NCBI RefSeq assembly: GCF_039852015.1
Contig: NZ_CP156626.1
Coordinates: 1,894,249-1,958,248 of the forward strand
Reading direction: 5' to 3'
Origin: Robbsia sp. KACC 23696
GTDB lineage: Bacteria > Pseudomonadota > Gammaproteobacteria > Burkholderiales > Burkholderiaceae
Length of the DNA: 64,000 bases
Shown here: in pieces, positions 42,509-51,810 of the stretch
Layout of the letters: every line of letters starts with the position of its first letter
How positions within the stretch are numbered: the stretch's first letter is position 1
Notes under the pieces: model-generated
The model's database searches: none
What the model saw: the letters and a program-made list of their open reading frames with translations, nothing else
Told to the model about the DNA's origin: nothing
Translations under genes and position numbers: made by a program

Positions 42509-44101
42509 ATGGACCGCACGCAGCAATCACGCTCGACGACATCGAACGATTCCACGGAGTCGACACACTCCGCGGATTCGCAAACACAGGCCGTCACCGA
42601 TTTGCGCTCCGCCTTGCAGCGCTTGGCGCAGCATTCCGGGCAGTTGCACGAAACCGATGTTGAAGTGAACCCCCATGCCGATCTCGCCGGGGTGTATAAA
42701 CGCATCGGCGCCGGCGGAACGGTGCAACGTCCGACACGGCTCGGCCCCGCGATGATCTTCAACAAGATAAAAGGCTTTCCAAAGAGCCGGGTGCTTGTCG
42801 GCCTGATGGCGAGTCGCAAACGTGTCGGGCTGCTGCTGGACTGCGCGCCCGAGCAGCTGACACAACGGATGGGGCAAGCCGTCAAGGACGCGATCGCGCC
42901 GGTGACCGTCGCGGCCGACACGGCCCCTTGCCAGGAAGTCGTGCATCTGGCGAGCGATCCCCACTTCGATCTGCGCAAGCTGATTCCGGCCCCGACGAAT
43001 ACCGAAAGCGATGCCGGCCCCTTTCTCTGCCTCGGCCTCGTCCTGGGGACGGACCCCGACGAGGGCCATACCGACGTGACCATCCATCGCCTCTGCGTAC
43101 AGAACCGCGACGAACTCTCGATCTTTTTCGCGCCGGGCCGCCATATCGACGCTTTCCGTCAAAAAGCGGAAGCGCGCGGCGAAGCGCTGCCGGTGTCGAT
43201 CAATATGGGTCTCGACCCGGCCATTCATATCGGTGCCTGCTTCGAAGCACCGACGACGCCGTTCGGATTCGATGAGTTATCGATTGCAGGAGGGTTGCGC
43301 GGCAAGCCGGTCGAACTGGTGAATTGCGTCAGCGTGAAGCAGAAGTCCATCGCCCGCGCCGAGATCGTCATCGAAGGCGAGATCTTGCCGAATGTGCGTG
43401 CGCGGGAAGATCAGAATACCGACACCGGCCACGCCATGCCGGAATTTCCCGGCTACAACGGCCCGGCCAATCCTGCCTTGCCGGTCATCAAGGTCAAGGC
43501 CGTGACGATGCGGCGCGGGGCGATCATGCAGACCTTGGTGGGGCCAGGCGAGGAGCACACCAATCTCGCCGGCATTCCAACCGAAGCAAGTATCTACAAT
43601 GCGCTCGATGCCGCCATGCCGGGCTTCGTCTGCAAGGTCTACGCCCATACATCGGGTGGCGGGAAGTTGCTTGCGGTGATACAGGTGAACAAAAAGAATG
43701 CGACCGACGACGGCCGCGCACGGCAAGCTGCCGTGGTGGCGTTCGGCGTCTATTCGGAGTTGAAGCACGTCATCCTCGTCGATGCCGACGTGGATCCGTT
43801 CGACACCGACGACGTCATGTGGGCGATGACCACGCGCTTTCAAGGCGATATCTCCACGGTCTTCTTGCCGAAACTCAATGGCCATGTGCTCGACCCGTCG
43901 CAAACGCCCGAATTCAACCCGGCGCTTCCGGCAAAAGGCACGACCTGCAAGACCGTGTTCGATTGCACCGCGCCATTCCATATGAAGGCGGAATTCGAAC
44001 GCGCGCAATTCAAGGACATCGATCCGCGTCCGTATGCGCCACATCTGTTCGACGCGCAAGACGGGGAGCCGTCCTCCTCGACGGAGCACGACCATGCCTA
44101 A
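42509..44101 (+). CDS. UbiD-family prenylated-FMN-dependent (de)carboxylase
   Basis: A 530-residue enzyme starting at ATG 42509 (GGAGGAAAGA before it). After a Ser/Thr-rich N-terminal tail, the catalytic triad Arg-Glu-Glu sits in [15 protein letters not shown]. Other family blocks are [40 protein letters not shown] and [20 protein letters not shown]. UbiD enzymes decarboxylate aromatic or unsaturated acids reversibly with prFMN made by UbiX, which is the next gene. The branch (ferulate, phenolic, heteroaromatic or other) cannot be named from what I see. Confidence 0.9.
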   Translation: MDRTQQSRSTTSNDSTESTHSADSQTQAVTDLRSALQRLAQHSGQLHETDVEVNPHADLAGVYKRIGAGGTVQRPTRLGPAMIFNKIKGFPKSRVLVGLMASRKRVGLLLDCAPEQLTQRMGQAVKDAIAPVTVAADTAPCQEVVHLASDPHFDLRKLIPAPTNTESDAGPFLCLGLVLGTDPDEGHTDVTIHRLCVQNRDELSIFFAPGRHIDAFRQKAEARGEALPVSINMGLDPAIHIGACFEAPTTPFGFDELSIAGGLRGKPVELVNCVSVKQKSIARAEIVIEGEILPNVRAREDQNTDTGHAMPEFPGYNGPANPALPVIKVKAVTMRRGAIMQTLVGPGEEHTNLAGIPTEASIYNALDAAMPGFVCKVYAHTSGGGKLLAVIQVNKKNATDDGRARQAAVVAFGVYSELKHVILVDADVDPFDTDDVMWAMTTRFQGDISTVFLPKLNGHVLDPSQTPEFNPALPAKGTTCKTVFDCTAPFHMKAEFERAQFKDIDPRPYAPHLFDAQDGEPSSSTEHDHA

Positions 44102-44681
44102 GCGCGCGCTGAACGGACGCAAGCGCCTCATCGTCGGCGTCACCGGCGCCAGCGGTATCATTTACGCGGAAAGAGCGCTCCGCCTGCTACGGGAATGCGA
44201 CGTCGAGACGCATCTGATCGTCTCGAAAGCTGCCGAGTTGACTCGGGAGTACGAGTCGTCATTGCGCCGCGAGGAACTGCATGCGCTCGCCGACGTCGTG
44301 CATCCGATCGCCGATGTTGGCGCCTGCATCGCATCGGGGTCGTTTCGGACGCTGGGCATGTTGGTGGTGCCATGCTCGATGCGGACCTTGGCGGAAATCG
44401 CCTCTGGCGCGAGCAGCACCTTGCTGACCCGCGCAGCCGATGTGGTGCTGAAAGAGCGGCAACGGCTGGTGTTGATGGCGCGCGAAACGCCACTGAGCTT
44501 GATTCACCTTCGCAATATGACGACGGTGACGGAGGCCGGTGCCGTGGTGTTCCCGCCGGTACCGGCGTTTTATGCCAAGCCGGAATCGATCGACGATCTC
44601 CTCGATCACTCGGTCAGCCGCGCGCTCGACCTCTTCGATATCGATACGGAACGGATCAGCGCATGGCGCGATCCCGCGTAA
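44094..44681 (+). CDS. UbiX-family flavin prenyltransferase
   Basis: A 195-residue flavoprotein starting at ATG 44094, overlapping the end of ubiD by 8 bp. [20 protein letters not shown] is the FMN-binding N-terminus, [20 protein letters not shown] the central block and [20 protein letters not shown] with [20 protein letters not shown] the C-terminal half. It makes prenylated FMN from FMN and dimethylallyl phosphate for the UbiD partner. No separate small subunit gene is seen. Confidence 0.93.
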   Translation: MPKRALNGRKRLIVGVTGASGIIYAERALRLLRECDVETHLIVSKAAELTREYESSLRREELHALADVVHPIADVGACIASGSFRTLGMLVVPCSMRTLAEIASGASSTLLTRAADVVLKERQRLVLMARETPLSLIHLRNMTTVTEAGAVVFPPVPAFYAKPESIDDLLDHSVSRALDLFDIDTERISAWRDPA

Positions 44682-44813
44682 GCGGCATCGCACTCGGCAG
44701 GATTTTCTGGCTCGACGCGACCGCTCCCGCAACCGTTCAGGCTTCCGCGTTAACCCCCACGATCGACCGGTCAGCCGCTTTTCGAGATGGAAAAGGGCAC
44801 GAAGTGGCCCCTT

Positions 44814-44835
44814 GCCTTAACCATTCGGTTAAGGC
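44814..44835. promoter_or_regulatory. 22-bp dyad with core TTAACC-N4-GGTTAA
   Basis: GCCTTAACC-ATTC-GGTTAAGGC is a perfect 9-bp dyad in the 310-bp gap between ubiX and the Pht5-like operon, 157 bp before its TTG start. The rest of the gap holds a ribosome site (AAAGGAGAC) at its right end and nothing else that I recognise. Related, more degenerate copies occur at 54206, 54325, 56869 and 57967. Confidence 0.55.
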
Positions 44836-44991
44836 TATTGCCTCTAAATTCAATAGACCGGCTGGGAGTCGCGAACGATCATAGCGTCAACGAGATCACC
44901 TGAACGTCTGTGTCGTGCGGATCGTCTAGACGACGTATCGACAAAAAAAGACACAGGTCGATCACGCCGACAATCGAAAAAGGAGACTGCG

Positions 44992-45960
44992 TTGACCAAG
45001 AAAGTCCCGCTCAAGATCGCGATCGCTGAGCATCCGCACACCTCGGCCATTCGCGATGGCTCGATCCCCATCGAAGGCGTCGACCCCGAATTCATTACCG
45101 TTCATCCCCAGATCGGCGCATTCCGCCGGATGGTGCGCGACGTCGAATTCGATGTCTGCGAAATCGCTCCCACGACCTACATTATTGCCCGCGCCTATGG
45201 CGCTCCTTTCGTGGCGCTGCCGATCTTCGTGGTGCGTCGCTTCCATCACGCCGGCTTGCTGGTGCGCCCGGACGCTGGGATCAAGACGCCGAAGGACCTG
45301 GAGGGCAAGAAGGTCGGCGTGCGTGCGTATTCCGTGACGACCGGCGTCTGGACCCGTCAAGTGCTGATGGATGAATTCGGTTTGGATTCGTCGAAGGTGA
45401 CGTGGGTCGTCGACGACGAGGAACACGTGACGCAATTGAAACTGCCGCCGAACGTCATTCATGCCCCCGAGGGCACGTCGCTGGCAGACATGATGGCATC
45501 GGGCGAGCTGTCGGCGGGATTCGGCGCCAACGCGGGTATCGGTCGGACGGGCAATCCCACCGGCGGCTGGAAGGAAGTGGAAGCCGATTACCCGGATCTG
45601 TTCCCGAACGCCGCCGAGATCGAAGCCGAGTATTACGCCCGTACCGGCGTATACCCGATGCACGGCACGATCGTCGTGAAGGATTCAGTCCTGGCGGAAC
45701 ATCCGTGGATCGCCAAGTCGATCTACGACGCCTTCGACAAGGCAAAGCAGCAATGGCTGGCCCGGCTGGATGCGGGCGAGGGCAGTCCGAAAGACAAGAA
45801 GTATCTCGAATTGCGTAAGATCGTCGGTCATGATCCGCTGCCCTACGGCATCGAAGAGAATCGCAAGACGATCGAAGCGTTGGAAAACACCGCATTCGAG
45901 CAAGGACTGACGCCGCGCCGCATGTCCATGAGCGAGCTGTTCGTCGATCCTCGCGCCTGA
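44992..45960 (+). CDS. 4,5-dihydroxyphthalate decarboxylase-like protein (Pht5 family), copy 1
   Basis: A 322-residue protein with the periplasmic-binding fold but no signal peptide, so it is cytosolic. TTG 44992 follows AAAGGAGACTGCG. KVPLKIAIAEHPHTSAIRDG, DVCEIAPTTYIIARAYGAPF and DLEGKKVGVRAYSVTTGVWT are typical of the Pht5 group, which is often mislabelled as ABC binding proteins. Pht5 decarboxylates 4,5-dihydroxyphthalate to protocatechuate. It leads an operon of hydratase, amidohydrolase, lyase and ThDP enzyme, so decarboxylation of an aromatic or enol diacid is plausible. Copy 2 is at 53212. Confidence 0.8.
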   Translation: MTKKVPLKIAIAEHPHTSAIRDGSIPIEGVDPEFITVHPQIGAFRRMVRDVEFDVCEIAPTTYIIARAYGAPFVALPIFVVRRFHHAGLLVRPDAGIKTPKDLEGKKVGVRAYSVTTGVWTRQVLMDEFGLDSSKVTWVVDDEEHVTQLKLPPNVIHAPEGTSLADMMASGELSAGFGANAGIGRTGNPTGGWKEVEADYPDLFPNAAEIEAEYYARTGVYPMHGTIVVKDSVLAEHPWIAKSIYDAFDKAKQQWLARLDAGEGSPKDKKYLELRKIVGHDPLPYGIEENRKTIEALENTAFEQGLTPRRMSMSELFVDPRA

Positions 45961-45979
45961 AATCCGCCGGAACTACACT

Positions 45980-47005
45980 ATGATCATCGACTGTCACGGT
46001 CACTTCACGACCGTTCCCGCATCCTTCCGCGACTGGCGGATGAAACAGGTCGCCGCGGCCAACGACCCGGCCAATGCGCCGCCGCTGTCGGGCGCGCATG
46101 TCAGCGACGATGCCATTCGCGAAGGCGTGGGCGGTGGCCAACTTCGCCTGCAACAAGAACGCGGTGGCGATGTGACGCTGTTCTCGCCGATCGCCGGTTT
46201 GATGAGCCACCACCTCGGCAATGAGCGGACCAGCCTCGAATGGGCCGAAGTGTCGAACAACCTCGTCAAGCGCGCCTGCGAGCTGTATCCCGAAAACTTC
46301 GTGCCGGTCTGTCAACTGCCGCAATCGCCGCTGGCACCGCCGAAGAACGTCGTTCCGGAACTGCGCCGTTGCGTCGAGGAAATGGGCTTCGTCGGCTGTA
46401 ACCTGAATCCGGATCCCACCGGCGGCTATTGGACCGGCAAACCGCTGACGGACCGCGAGTGGTATCCGGTCTATGAGGCGCTGTGCGATCTGGATGTACC
46501 GGCGATGATTCACGTCGCGGCATCTTGCAATCCCAACTTCCATGGCACCGGCGCGCATTATTTGAACGCGGATACGTCGGTGTTCATGCAGTTGCTGCAA
46601 GGCGATGTCTTCAAGGATTTCCCGACGCTGCGTCTCGTTATTCCGCACGGCGGCGGCGCGGTGCCGTATCACTGGGGCCGCTACCGGGGCATGTCCCTGG
46701 AACTCGCCAATCGGCCGCTGGAAGGGCTGCTGGACAATATCTTCTTCGACACCTGCGTCTATCACCACCCGGGCGTCGAGTTGCTGACCAAGGTCGTCCC
46801 GACGCGCAATGTGATGTTCGGCTCGGAAATGATCGGTGCCGTACGGGGACGCGACCCGTCCACCGGCGAATACTTCGACGATACCAAGCGCTACGTCGAT
46901 GCCTGCACCGCGTTGAGCGATGCCGATCGACACGCGATCTTCGAAGGCAACGCACGGCGCGTTTATCCGCGACTCGATCAACAGCTGAAGGCCCGGGGCC
47001 TGTAA
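45980..47005 (+). CDS. Amidohydrolase-superfamily hydratase, LigJ-like (4-oxalomesaconate hydratase)
   Basis: A 341-residue TIM-barrel enzyme, the same length as LigJ of Sphingobium. Close matches are MIIDCHGHFTT with the metal-binding HGH, VGCNLNPDPTGGYWTGKPLT, PAMIHVAASCNPNFHGTGAH, TLRLVIPHGGGAVPYHWGRY and FGSEMIGAVRGRDP with the Glu (about residue 283) that replaces the usual superfamily Asp in LigJ. LigJ adds water to 4-oxalomesaconate. No protocatechuate 4,5-dioxygenase is visible, so the true substrate may be an analogue. Confidence 0.88.
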   Translation: MIIDCHGHFTTVPASFRDWRMKQVAAANDPANAPPLSGAHVSDDAIREGVGGGQLRLQQERGGDVTLFSPIAGLMSHHLGNERTSLEWAEVSNNLVKRACELYPENFVPVCQLPQSPLAPPKNVVPELRRCVEEMGFVGCNLNPDPTGGYWTGKPLTDREWYPVYEALCDLDVPAMIHVAASCNPNFHGTGAHYLNADTSVFMQLLQGDVFKDFPTLRLVIPHGGGAVPYHWGRYRGMSLELANRPLEGLLDNIFFDTCVYHHPGVELLTKVVPTRNVMFGSEMIGAVRGRDPSTGEYFDDTKRYVDACTALSDADRHAIFEGNARRVYPRLDQQLKARGL

Positions 47006-47047
47006 GGACGCGGCGCCGAACCACGGCGCCTGCGCGCGAAGGACATC

Positions 47048-47893
47048 ATGACTATCATCGACATTCATCCGCACATCATCTCGGACGACGAGACGCGATA
47101 CCCGCCGGCGCCGCTGTTCGGCAAGCGCTCGGACTGGTCGCAGGAGCGTCCCAACACCGTCGAGGCATTGATCCAGGCAATGGACGAAGCCGGCGTGGCG
47201 AAAGCCGCGGTCGTTCATTCGTCGACGACCTATGGTTTCGACAACCGTTATGTTGTTGAAAGCTGCGCACGATACCCGGACCGCCTCGTCGCGGTGGGAT
47301 CGGTCGATATGCTGGCCGACGACGTTACCTCGGTCATCAAAGGCTGGTCCGATCAAGGGTTGGCTGGTCTGCGCATCTTCACCGGCGGCTCGACGAAGGA
47401 CTTCGATCCGAGCGATCTCGAAAATCCGAAGTCGTTCCGGGCCTGGGACATTCTTGCCGACCTGCATCTGCCGATGTGCATCCAAACGGGTCCTATCGGT
47501 TTGCCGCAGGTCCGGATGCTGGCCGAAAAGTATCCGAACGTGAATATCATTCTCGATCATCTGGGCCGTCCGGACGTACTCGACGGGCCGCCCTACGCGA
47601 ATGCCGCAAGCCTCTTCGCCTTGGCCGACCTGCCGAATATCTATCTGAAGCTGACGCCGCGCATTTTTGGCGACGTCAAGAAGGAAAAGGCCAGTGCCGA
47701 GACCTTCTTCCCGCGCGTGGTCGACGCGTTCGGTGCCCAGCGGCTCGCGTGGGGCTCGAATTTTCCGACGTCGCCAGGTACGATGAAAGAGATCCTGTCC
47801 ACCGCGGAAAAGGGCTTGGCCAGTTTGAACGCAGAAGACCGCGCCTGGGTCTTCGGAAAAACGGCACAGCACCTTTACCCGGCCTTGCGCTGA
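47048..47893 (+). CDS. Amidohydrolase (COG3618-type), copy 1
   Basis: A 281-residue TIM-barrel hydrolase with the metal motif IDIHPHIISDDETRYPPAPL, then AAVVHSSTTYGFDNRYVVES, GLRIFTGGS, IILDHLGRPDVLDGPPYANA and LAWGSNFPTSPG. The catalytic strand-8 Asp of most relatives is Asn here (GSN for GSD), also seen in the paralogue at 59239. Some COG3618 lactonase-like groups carry GSNFP, so the change may be a subfamily trait. It lies between the hydratase and lyase genes and may open a lactone intermediate. Confidence 0.85.
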   Translation: MTIIDIHPHIISDDETRYPPAPLFGKRSDWSQERPNTVEALIQAMDEAGVAKAAVVHSSTTYGFDNRYVVESCARYPDRLVAVGSVDMLADDVTSVIKGWSDQGLAGLRIFTGGSTKDFDPSDLENPKSFRAWDILADLHLPMCIQTGPIGLPQVRMLAEKYPNVNIILDHLGRPDVLDGPPYANAASLFALADLPNIYLKLTPRIFGDVKKEKASAETFFPRVVDAFGAQRLAWGSNFPTSPGTMKEILSTAEKGLASLNAEDRAWVFGKTAQHLYPALR

Positions 47894-47920
47894 TACGCGT
47901 ATCGCGAACGAGAGATTCCC

Positions 47921-48778
47921 ATGTCGAATGTACGTCTCAACAACCTCATCCGAGCCCTTGAATCGGGCAAGGCCGCGCATCTCGCCTTCTCCAAGCTGGA
48001 CCGTCAGACGGCCATCGAAATGAGTGAATCGCCGTATGACGGCATCATTTATGAGATGGAGCACAACCCGTACGATGTAACGGCCCTCGGCGATGCCTTG
48101 CAATACATGCTGAATCGCAAGCAGATTGCCGAATCCGGCTCGGTGGCGCCCAAGGTGACACCGATCGCGCGTATCCCGGCGAACGGCATCGAGATGAACC
48201 AGAGCTTCGCCAAGCAGGTGCTCGATCGCGGTGCGTACGGCGTGATCTGGCCGCATATCGCCACGGTGGAGCAGGCCTACAACGCGGTGGGCGCCTGCCG
48301 CTACGCGCGGCCGAAGCATGCGCCGCTGTACGAGCCGAAGGGCGTGCGCGGCGATGGGCCGGCGAACGCGGCGCGCTACTGGGGCCTGTCGATGGCCGAT
48401 TACTACGAAAAGGCCGATGTCTGGCCGTTGGCACCGCAGGGCGAGATCCTGGTCGGCCTGATGTGCGAAAGCACGCAAGCGATCGAAAACCTGGATGACA
48501 TCCTCGCCAACGTGCCGGGTATCGGCTTTATCCTGATCGGCGAGGGTGATCTGAGCCAGGAACTGGGCTTTGCGCGACAGTACGAACATCCGGAAGTGGT
48601 GGACGCGATGCGCCGCATCGCCGATATCTGCCACAAGCACAAGGTGATCGTCGGTAATCCGCACGTCACGCAGAAGAACCACCAACGCCTGGTCGACGAG
48701 GGCTATCGCGTTCTCGTATCGGCGCCGCAGCGTACCTACGGCGTGGTGGGCCAAGCGCGTGAAATGGCGGGTTACTAA
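47921..48778 (+). CDS. HpcH/HpaI-family aldolase or lyase
   Basis: A 285-residue protein of the class II aldolase/citrate lyase beta family. Family blocks are YDGIIYEMEHNPYDVTALGD, RIPANGIEMNQSFAKQVLDR, GAYGVIWPHIATVEQA, LVGLMCESTQAIENLDDIL with the metal-ligand Glu and GFILIGEGDLSQELG with the Asp. It differs clearly from RhmA at 25472. It probably splits a 4-hydroxy-2-oxo acid to pyruvate and an aldehyde or oxo acid. Its stop overlaps the ThDP-enzyme start (TAATG). Confidence 0.85.
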   Translation: MSNVRLNNLIRALESGKAAHLAFSKLDRQTAIEMSESPYDGIIYEMEHNPYDVTALGDALQYMLNRKQIAESGSVAPKVTPIARIPANGIEMNQSFAKQVLDRGAYGVIWPHIATVEQAYNAVGACRYARPKHAPLYEPKGVRGDGPANAARYWGLSMADYYEKADVWPLAPQGEILVGLMCESTQAIENLDDILANVPGIGFILIGEGDLSQELGFARQYEHPEVVDAMRRIADICHKHKVIVGNPHVTQKNHQRLVDEGYRVLVSAPQRTYGVVGQAREMAGY

Positions 48779-50328
48779 TGAACGGCGCGGAAAGTCTCGT
48801 CTCGACGCTGGTCGATCAGGGCGTCGATATCTGCTTCGCCAATCCGGGCACGTCGGAAATGCACTTTCTGGCGGCCTTGGGCGGCAATGAAAAGATGCGC
48901 AGCGTGCTATGCCTTTTCGAAGGCGTCGCCACCGGTGCGGCCGACGGCTGGTATCGGATGCGCGAAAAGCCCGCGTCCACGCTATTGCATCTCGGACCGG
49001 GTCTGGCCAATGGCTTGGCGAATATTCACAATGCCAAGCGCGCGTCGTCCGGCATGGTGAATATCGTCGGCGAGCATTCCTTATCGCATCTCAAATACGA
49101 TCCGCCACTGACCTCCGACATCGAAGGGCTGGCGCGTCCGCTATGTCATTGGGTGCGACGCGCGGAGTCGGCCGACACGATCGCCTGGGATACCGCGCAA
49201 GCAGTCGCGAAAGCGAGCGAGCATCCGGGTCAGGTTGCCGCCTTGATTCTCCCGGGCGATACGTCGTGGCAGCAGGTCGCTGGCGCGCCGTTACTCCCGC
49301 GCACAGTGGCAGCGCGCCGCAAAGCGCCCAGTGCCGAGCGCATCGAGCAGGTGGCAAAGGTATTACGCTCCGGGGAACCGACGCTCATCATCCTCGCCAA
49401 CCGCGCCACGCGGGGTTCGGCACTTGAGAAGGCCGGCCAGGTGGCGGCCGCGACCGGCGCGAAATTGGGGTCGCAATTCTTCACCGCGCGTATCGAGCGC
49501 GGTGCAGGGCGGGTGCCGATCTCGCGTATTCCGTACGCGGTGCCGCAGGCAACGGCGTTCTTGAAAGAATTCAAGCATATCGTCACGGTCGAGACGCGGG
49601 AGCCAGTCGCCTTCTTCGCCTATCCCGATAAGCCCAGTTTGTTGAAAGCGGAAGGCACGGCCGTGCATACGCTGGTCGATGCCGACGAGGACAGCGACGT
49701 CGCGTTCGAAATGCTGCTGCAGGCCCTGGGCGCATCCAAGACCGCGCCCGTGCTCCAGTCGCGCATCGAAACGCCGGTACCCACAGGCGCATTGAACCCG
49801 ACCAGCGTCGCGCATGCGCTGGCCGCCGCGTTACCGGAGAACTGCATCGTCGTCGACGAATCGCTGACCACCGGTCGCGAATCGATGGGGCTGACGATGG
49901 GTGCCTTGCCGCACGATCTGATCAACAATCTGGGCGGATCGATCGGTTATGCGACACCGGTTGCCACCGGCGTTGCGCTCGCCTGTCCGGATCGCCGCGT
50001 CTTCTGCATGGTCGGCGACGGCAGTGCGATGTACACGATTCAATCGCTGTGGACGCAGGCACGTGAAGGCTTGAACATCACGACGATCATTTTCGCCAAC
50101 AACACCTACGCCATCCTGAAAGCGGAGTACGCGAACATGGGCGCGGGGACACCGGGCGAACGGGCCTTGTCGATGATCGATATCGACAAGCCACGCATCG
50201 ATTGGCTGTCCATGGCAAAAAGCATGGGCGTGCCGGCGGTCGCCGTGGAGACGGCGGAAGACTTCCATAAAGCAATGGTGAACTCCGTTCGCGAGCCTGG
50301 CCCTTGCTTGATTGAAGTCCGTTTGTAA
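48778..50328 (+). CDS. ThDP-dependent enzyme, acetolactate synthase/benzoylformate decarboxylase-like
   Basis: A 516-residue protein with the three domains of the pyruvate oxidase/decarboxylase family. The activating Glu is in LCLFEGVATGAADGWYRM; the ThDP/Mg block is FCMVGDGSAMYTIQSLW with ANNTYAIL. NPGTSEMHFLAAL opens the Pyr domain. Close relatives are annotated as acetolactate synthase large subunit-like proteins without a small subunit; none is present here, so a 2-oxo acid decarboxylase or carboligase in the catabolic operon is more likely than branched-chain biosynthesis. Confidence 0.86.
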   Translation: MNGAESLVSTLVDQGVDICFANPGTSEMHFLAALGGNEKMRSVLCLFEGVATGAADGWYRMREKPASTLLHLGPGLANGLANIHNAKRASSGMVNIVGEHSLSHLKYDPPLTSDIEGLARPLCHWVRRAESADTIAWDTAQAVAKASEHPGQVAALILPGDTSWQQVAGAPLLPRTVAARRKAPSAERIEQVAKVLRSGEPTLIILANRATRGSALEKAGQVAAATGAKLGSQFFTARIERGAGRVPISRIPYAVPQATAFLKEFKHIVTVETREPVAFFAYPDKPSLLKAEGTAVHTLVDADEDSDVAFEMLLQALGASKTAPVLQSRIETPVPTGALNPTSVAHALAAALPENCIVVDESLTTGRESMGLTMGALPHDLINNLGGSIGYATPVATGVALACPDRRVFCMVGDGSAMYTIQSLWTQAREGLNITTIIFANNTYAILKAEYANMGAGTPGERALSMIDIDKPRIDWLSMAKSMGVPAVAVETAEDFHKAMVNSVREPGPCLIEVRL

Positions 50329-50474
50329 GCTGCGCACCGGGCAACGCTGGCCACCGGGATCGGCGTTGCCCCAAGTGACCCATTTGGCGAGGCTTCCCAC
50401 AATTCATCTGATAGTCCATAAGACGGATCGATAAACGACCGCTAGCAGTTATAAAAACGATCGGAGACAAAACG

Positions 50475-51788
50475 ATGGAGACGTCGTTGCTGAAACGACC
50501 TCGCCCGGAAATGCGGTGGGGTATTCTGATATTGCTTGCGCTCGGCCTGATGATCTCGTTCGTCGACCGCACCAGCATGTCTGCCGCCTTGGCGGATCAC
50601 CATTTCGTCGGACTGTTCGGCCTCAGCCATATCGAGCGCGGTTGGCTCGGATCCGCGGTGTTCTGGTCATATGGTCTGCTGCAATTGCCGATGGGATGGC
50701 TCGTCGACCGGTACGGCGTGAAATGGCCCTATGCGATCTGCTTCGCGTTGTGGTGCCTCGCGGCGGCATCGACGGGCCTTGTCGATACGCTGTCCTCGCT
50801 GATTCTCGTGCGATTGATGATCGGCGCCGCCGAAGCGGTCGTCGTTCCCGCGACCTATCGCTATCTTGCAAATAATTTCGACGAAACACAGAAGGGCACC
50901 GCCCTCGGGATCTATTCGATCGGCGGCAAGATGGGCCCCGCGCTGGGCGCCCCGATCGCTGCCTGGTTGATCGGATCGTACTCCTGGAAATGGATGTTCA
51001 TCGTGACCGGTCTGGCCGGCCTGGTATGGCTGCTGCCCTGGCTGCGCATGCTGAACAACGACTACCCGACAGCAACCGAACTGGCGCAGGCCAAACGTCG
51101 CGCCGCGTCCGTGCCGTTGAGTAACCTGCTTGCAAGCCCCGTCGTGTGGGGCGGTCTGATCACCAATTTCTGCTATAGCTATTTCGCGTTCTATTGCATG
51201 ACTTGGATGCCGGCTTATCTCGTCGAACAGCGGGGCTTGTCGTTAAAGGATTCCGGGCTCTACACCTTCTTCAGTTTTGTCGGTATCGCGATCGTCGCGG
51301 CGCTTGCGGGATGGGCGGCCGATCGCTTGATCGCGCGCGGGTACGATGCCGTCAAGGTGCGCAAATGCTTCATCGCCACCGGCTTTATCGGCGGCACGAC
51401 CGTTCTGCTCGGCGCCTACGCGCCGACCGCGCAGATGGCGCTGATGTGGAACGTCGTTTCCCTCTCGTTATTGGGCTTGGTCACGGCCAATAACCTCGCG
51501 CTCGTCAAGTTGACCTTGATTCCGAAACAGGCGGTCGGTTTGAATACCGGACTGCAACAAGTGGCAACCAGCCTGGCCGGCGGTGTTTCCGCAAGCTTGT
51601 CCGGCTGGTTGCTCCATATCGGCCATAGCTACACCTTGCCGATGCTGGCGATCGTCGTGTTCCTCGTTCTGGGCGCCACCAGCACCGTCGTGCTGCTGCA
51701 AAGGAAGTGGGCGCCGAAGATCAACGATGCCTTGCCCGAAACGCTGGACGCGCCGGTAACGGTGCACGAGTCCGGCCGTTTGACCTGA
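50475..51788 (+). CDS. MFS transporter, ACS-like
   Basis: A 437-residue, 12-TM carrier with GGAGACAAAACG before the ATG. LALGLMISFVDRTSMSAALA in helix 1 and GWLVDRYGVKWPYAICF in motif A are those of anion:cation symporters. It is 146 bp after the ThDP-enzyme gene with no terminator that I can see, so it may be the uptake carrier of the operon starting at 44992. The gap holds only a possible weak promoter. Confidence 0.9.
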   Translation: METSLLKRPRPEMRWGILILLALGLMISFVDRTSMSAALADHHFVGLFGLSHIERGWLGSAVFWSYGLLQLPMGWLVDRYGVKWPYAICFALWCLAAASTGLVDTLSSLILVRLMIGAAEAVVVPATYRYLANNFDETQKGTALGIYSIGGKMGPALGAPIAAWLIGSYSWKWMFIVTGLAGLVWLLPWLRMLNNDYPTATELAQAKRRAASVPLSNLLASPVVWGGLITNFCYSYFAFYCMTWMPAYLVEQRGLSLKDSGLYTFFSFVGIAIVAALAGWAADRLIARGYDAVKVRKCFIATGFIGGTTVLLGAYAPTAQMALMWNVVSLSLLGLVTANNLALVKLTLIPKQAVGLNTGLQQVATSLAGGVSASLSGWLLHIGHSYTLPMLAIVVFLVLGATSTVVLLQRKWAPKINDALPETLDAPVTVHESGRLT

Positions 51789-51810
51789 TCATCACGCCAA
51801 CGGCTATTTC

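Noticed and set aside
45455-48754. A very long open frame (1099 codons) on the minus strand
   Set aside because: It is antisense to four well-supported genes (Pht5-like, LigJ-like, amidohydrolase, HpcH), has low-complexity His/Arg/Asp composition and no family motif. Long antisense frames are expected in this GC-rich codon bias.
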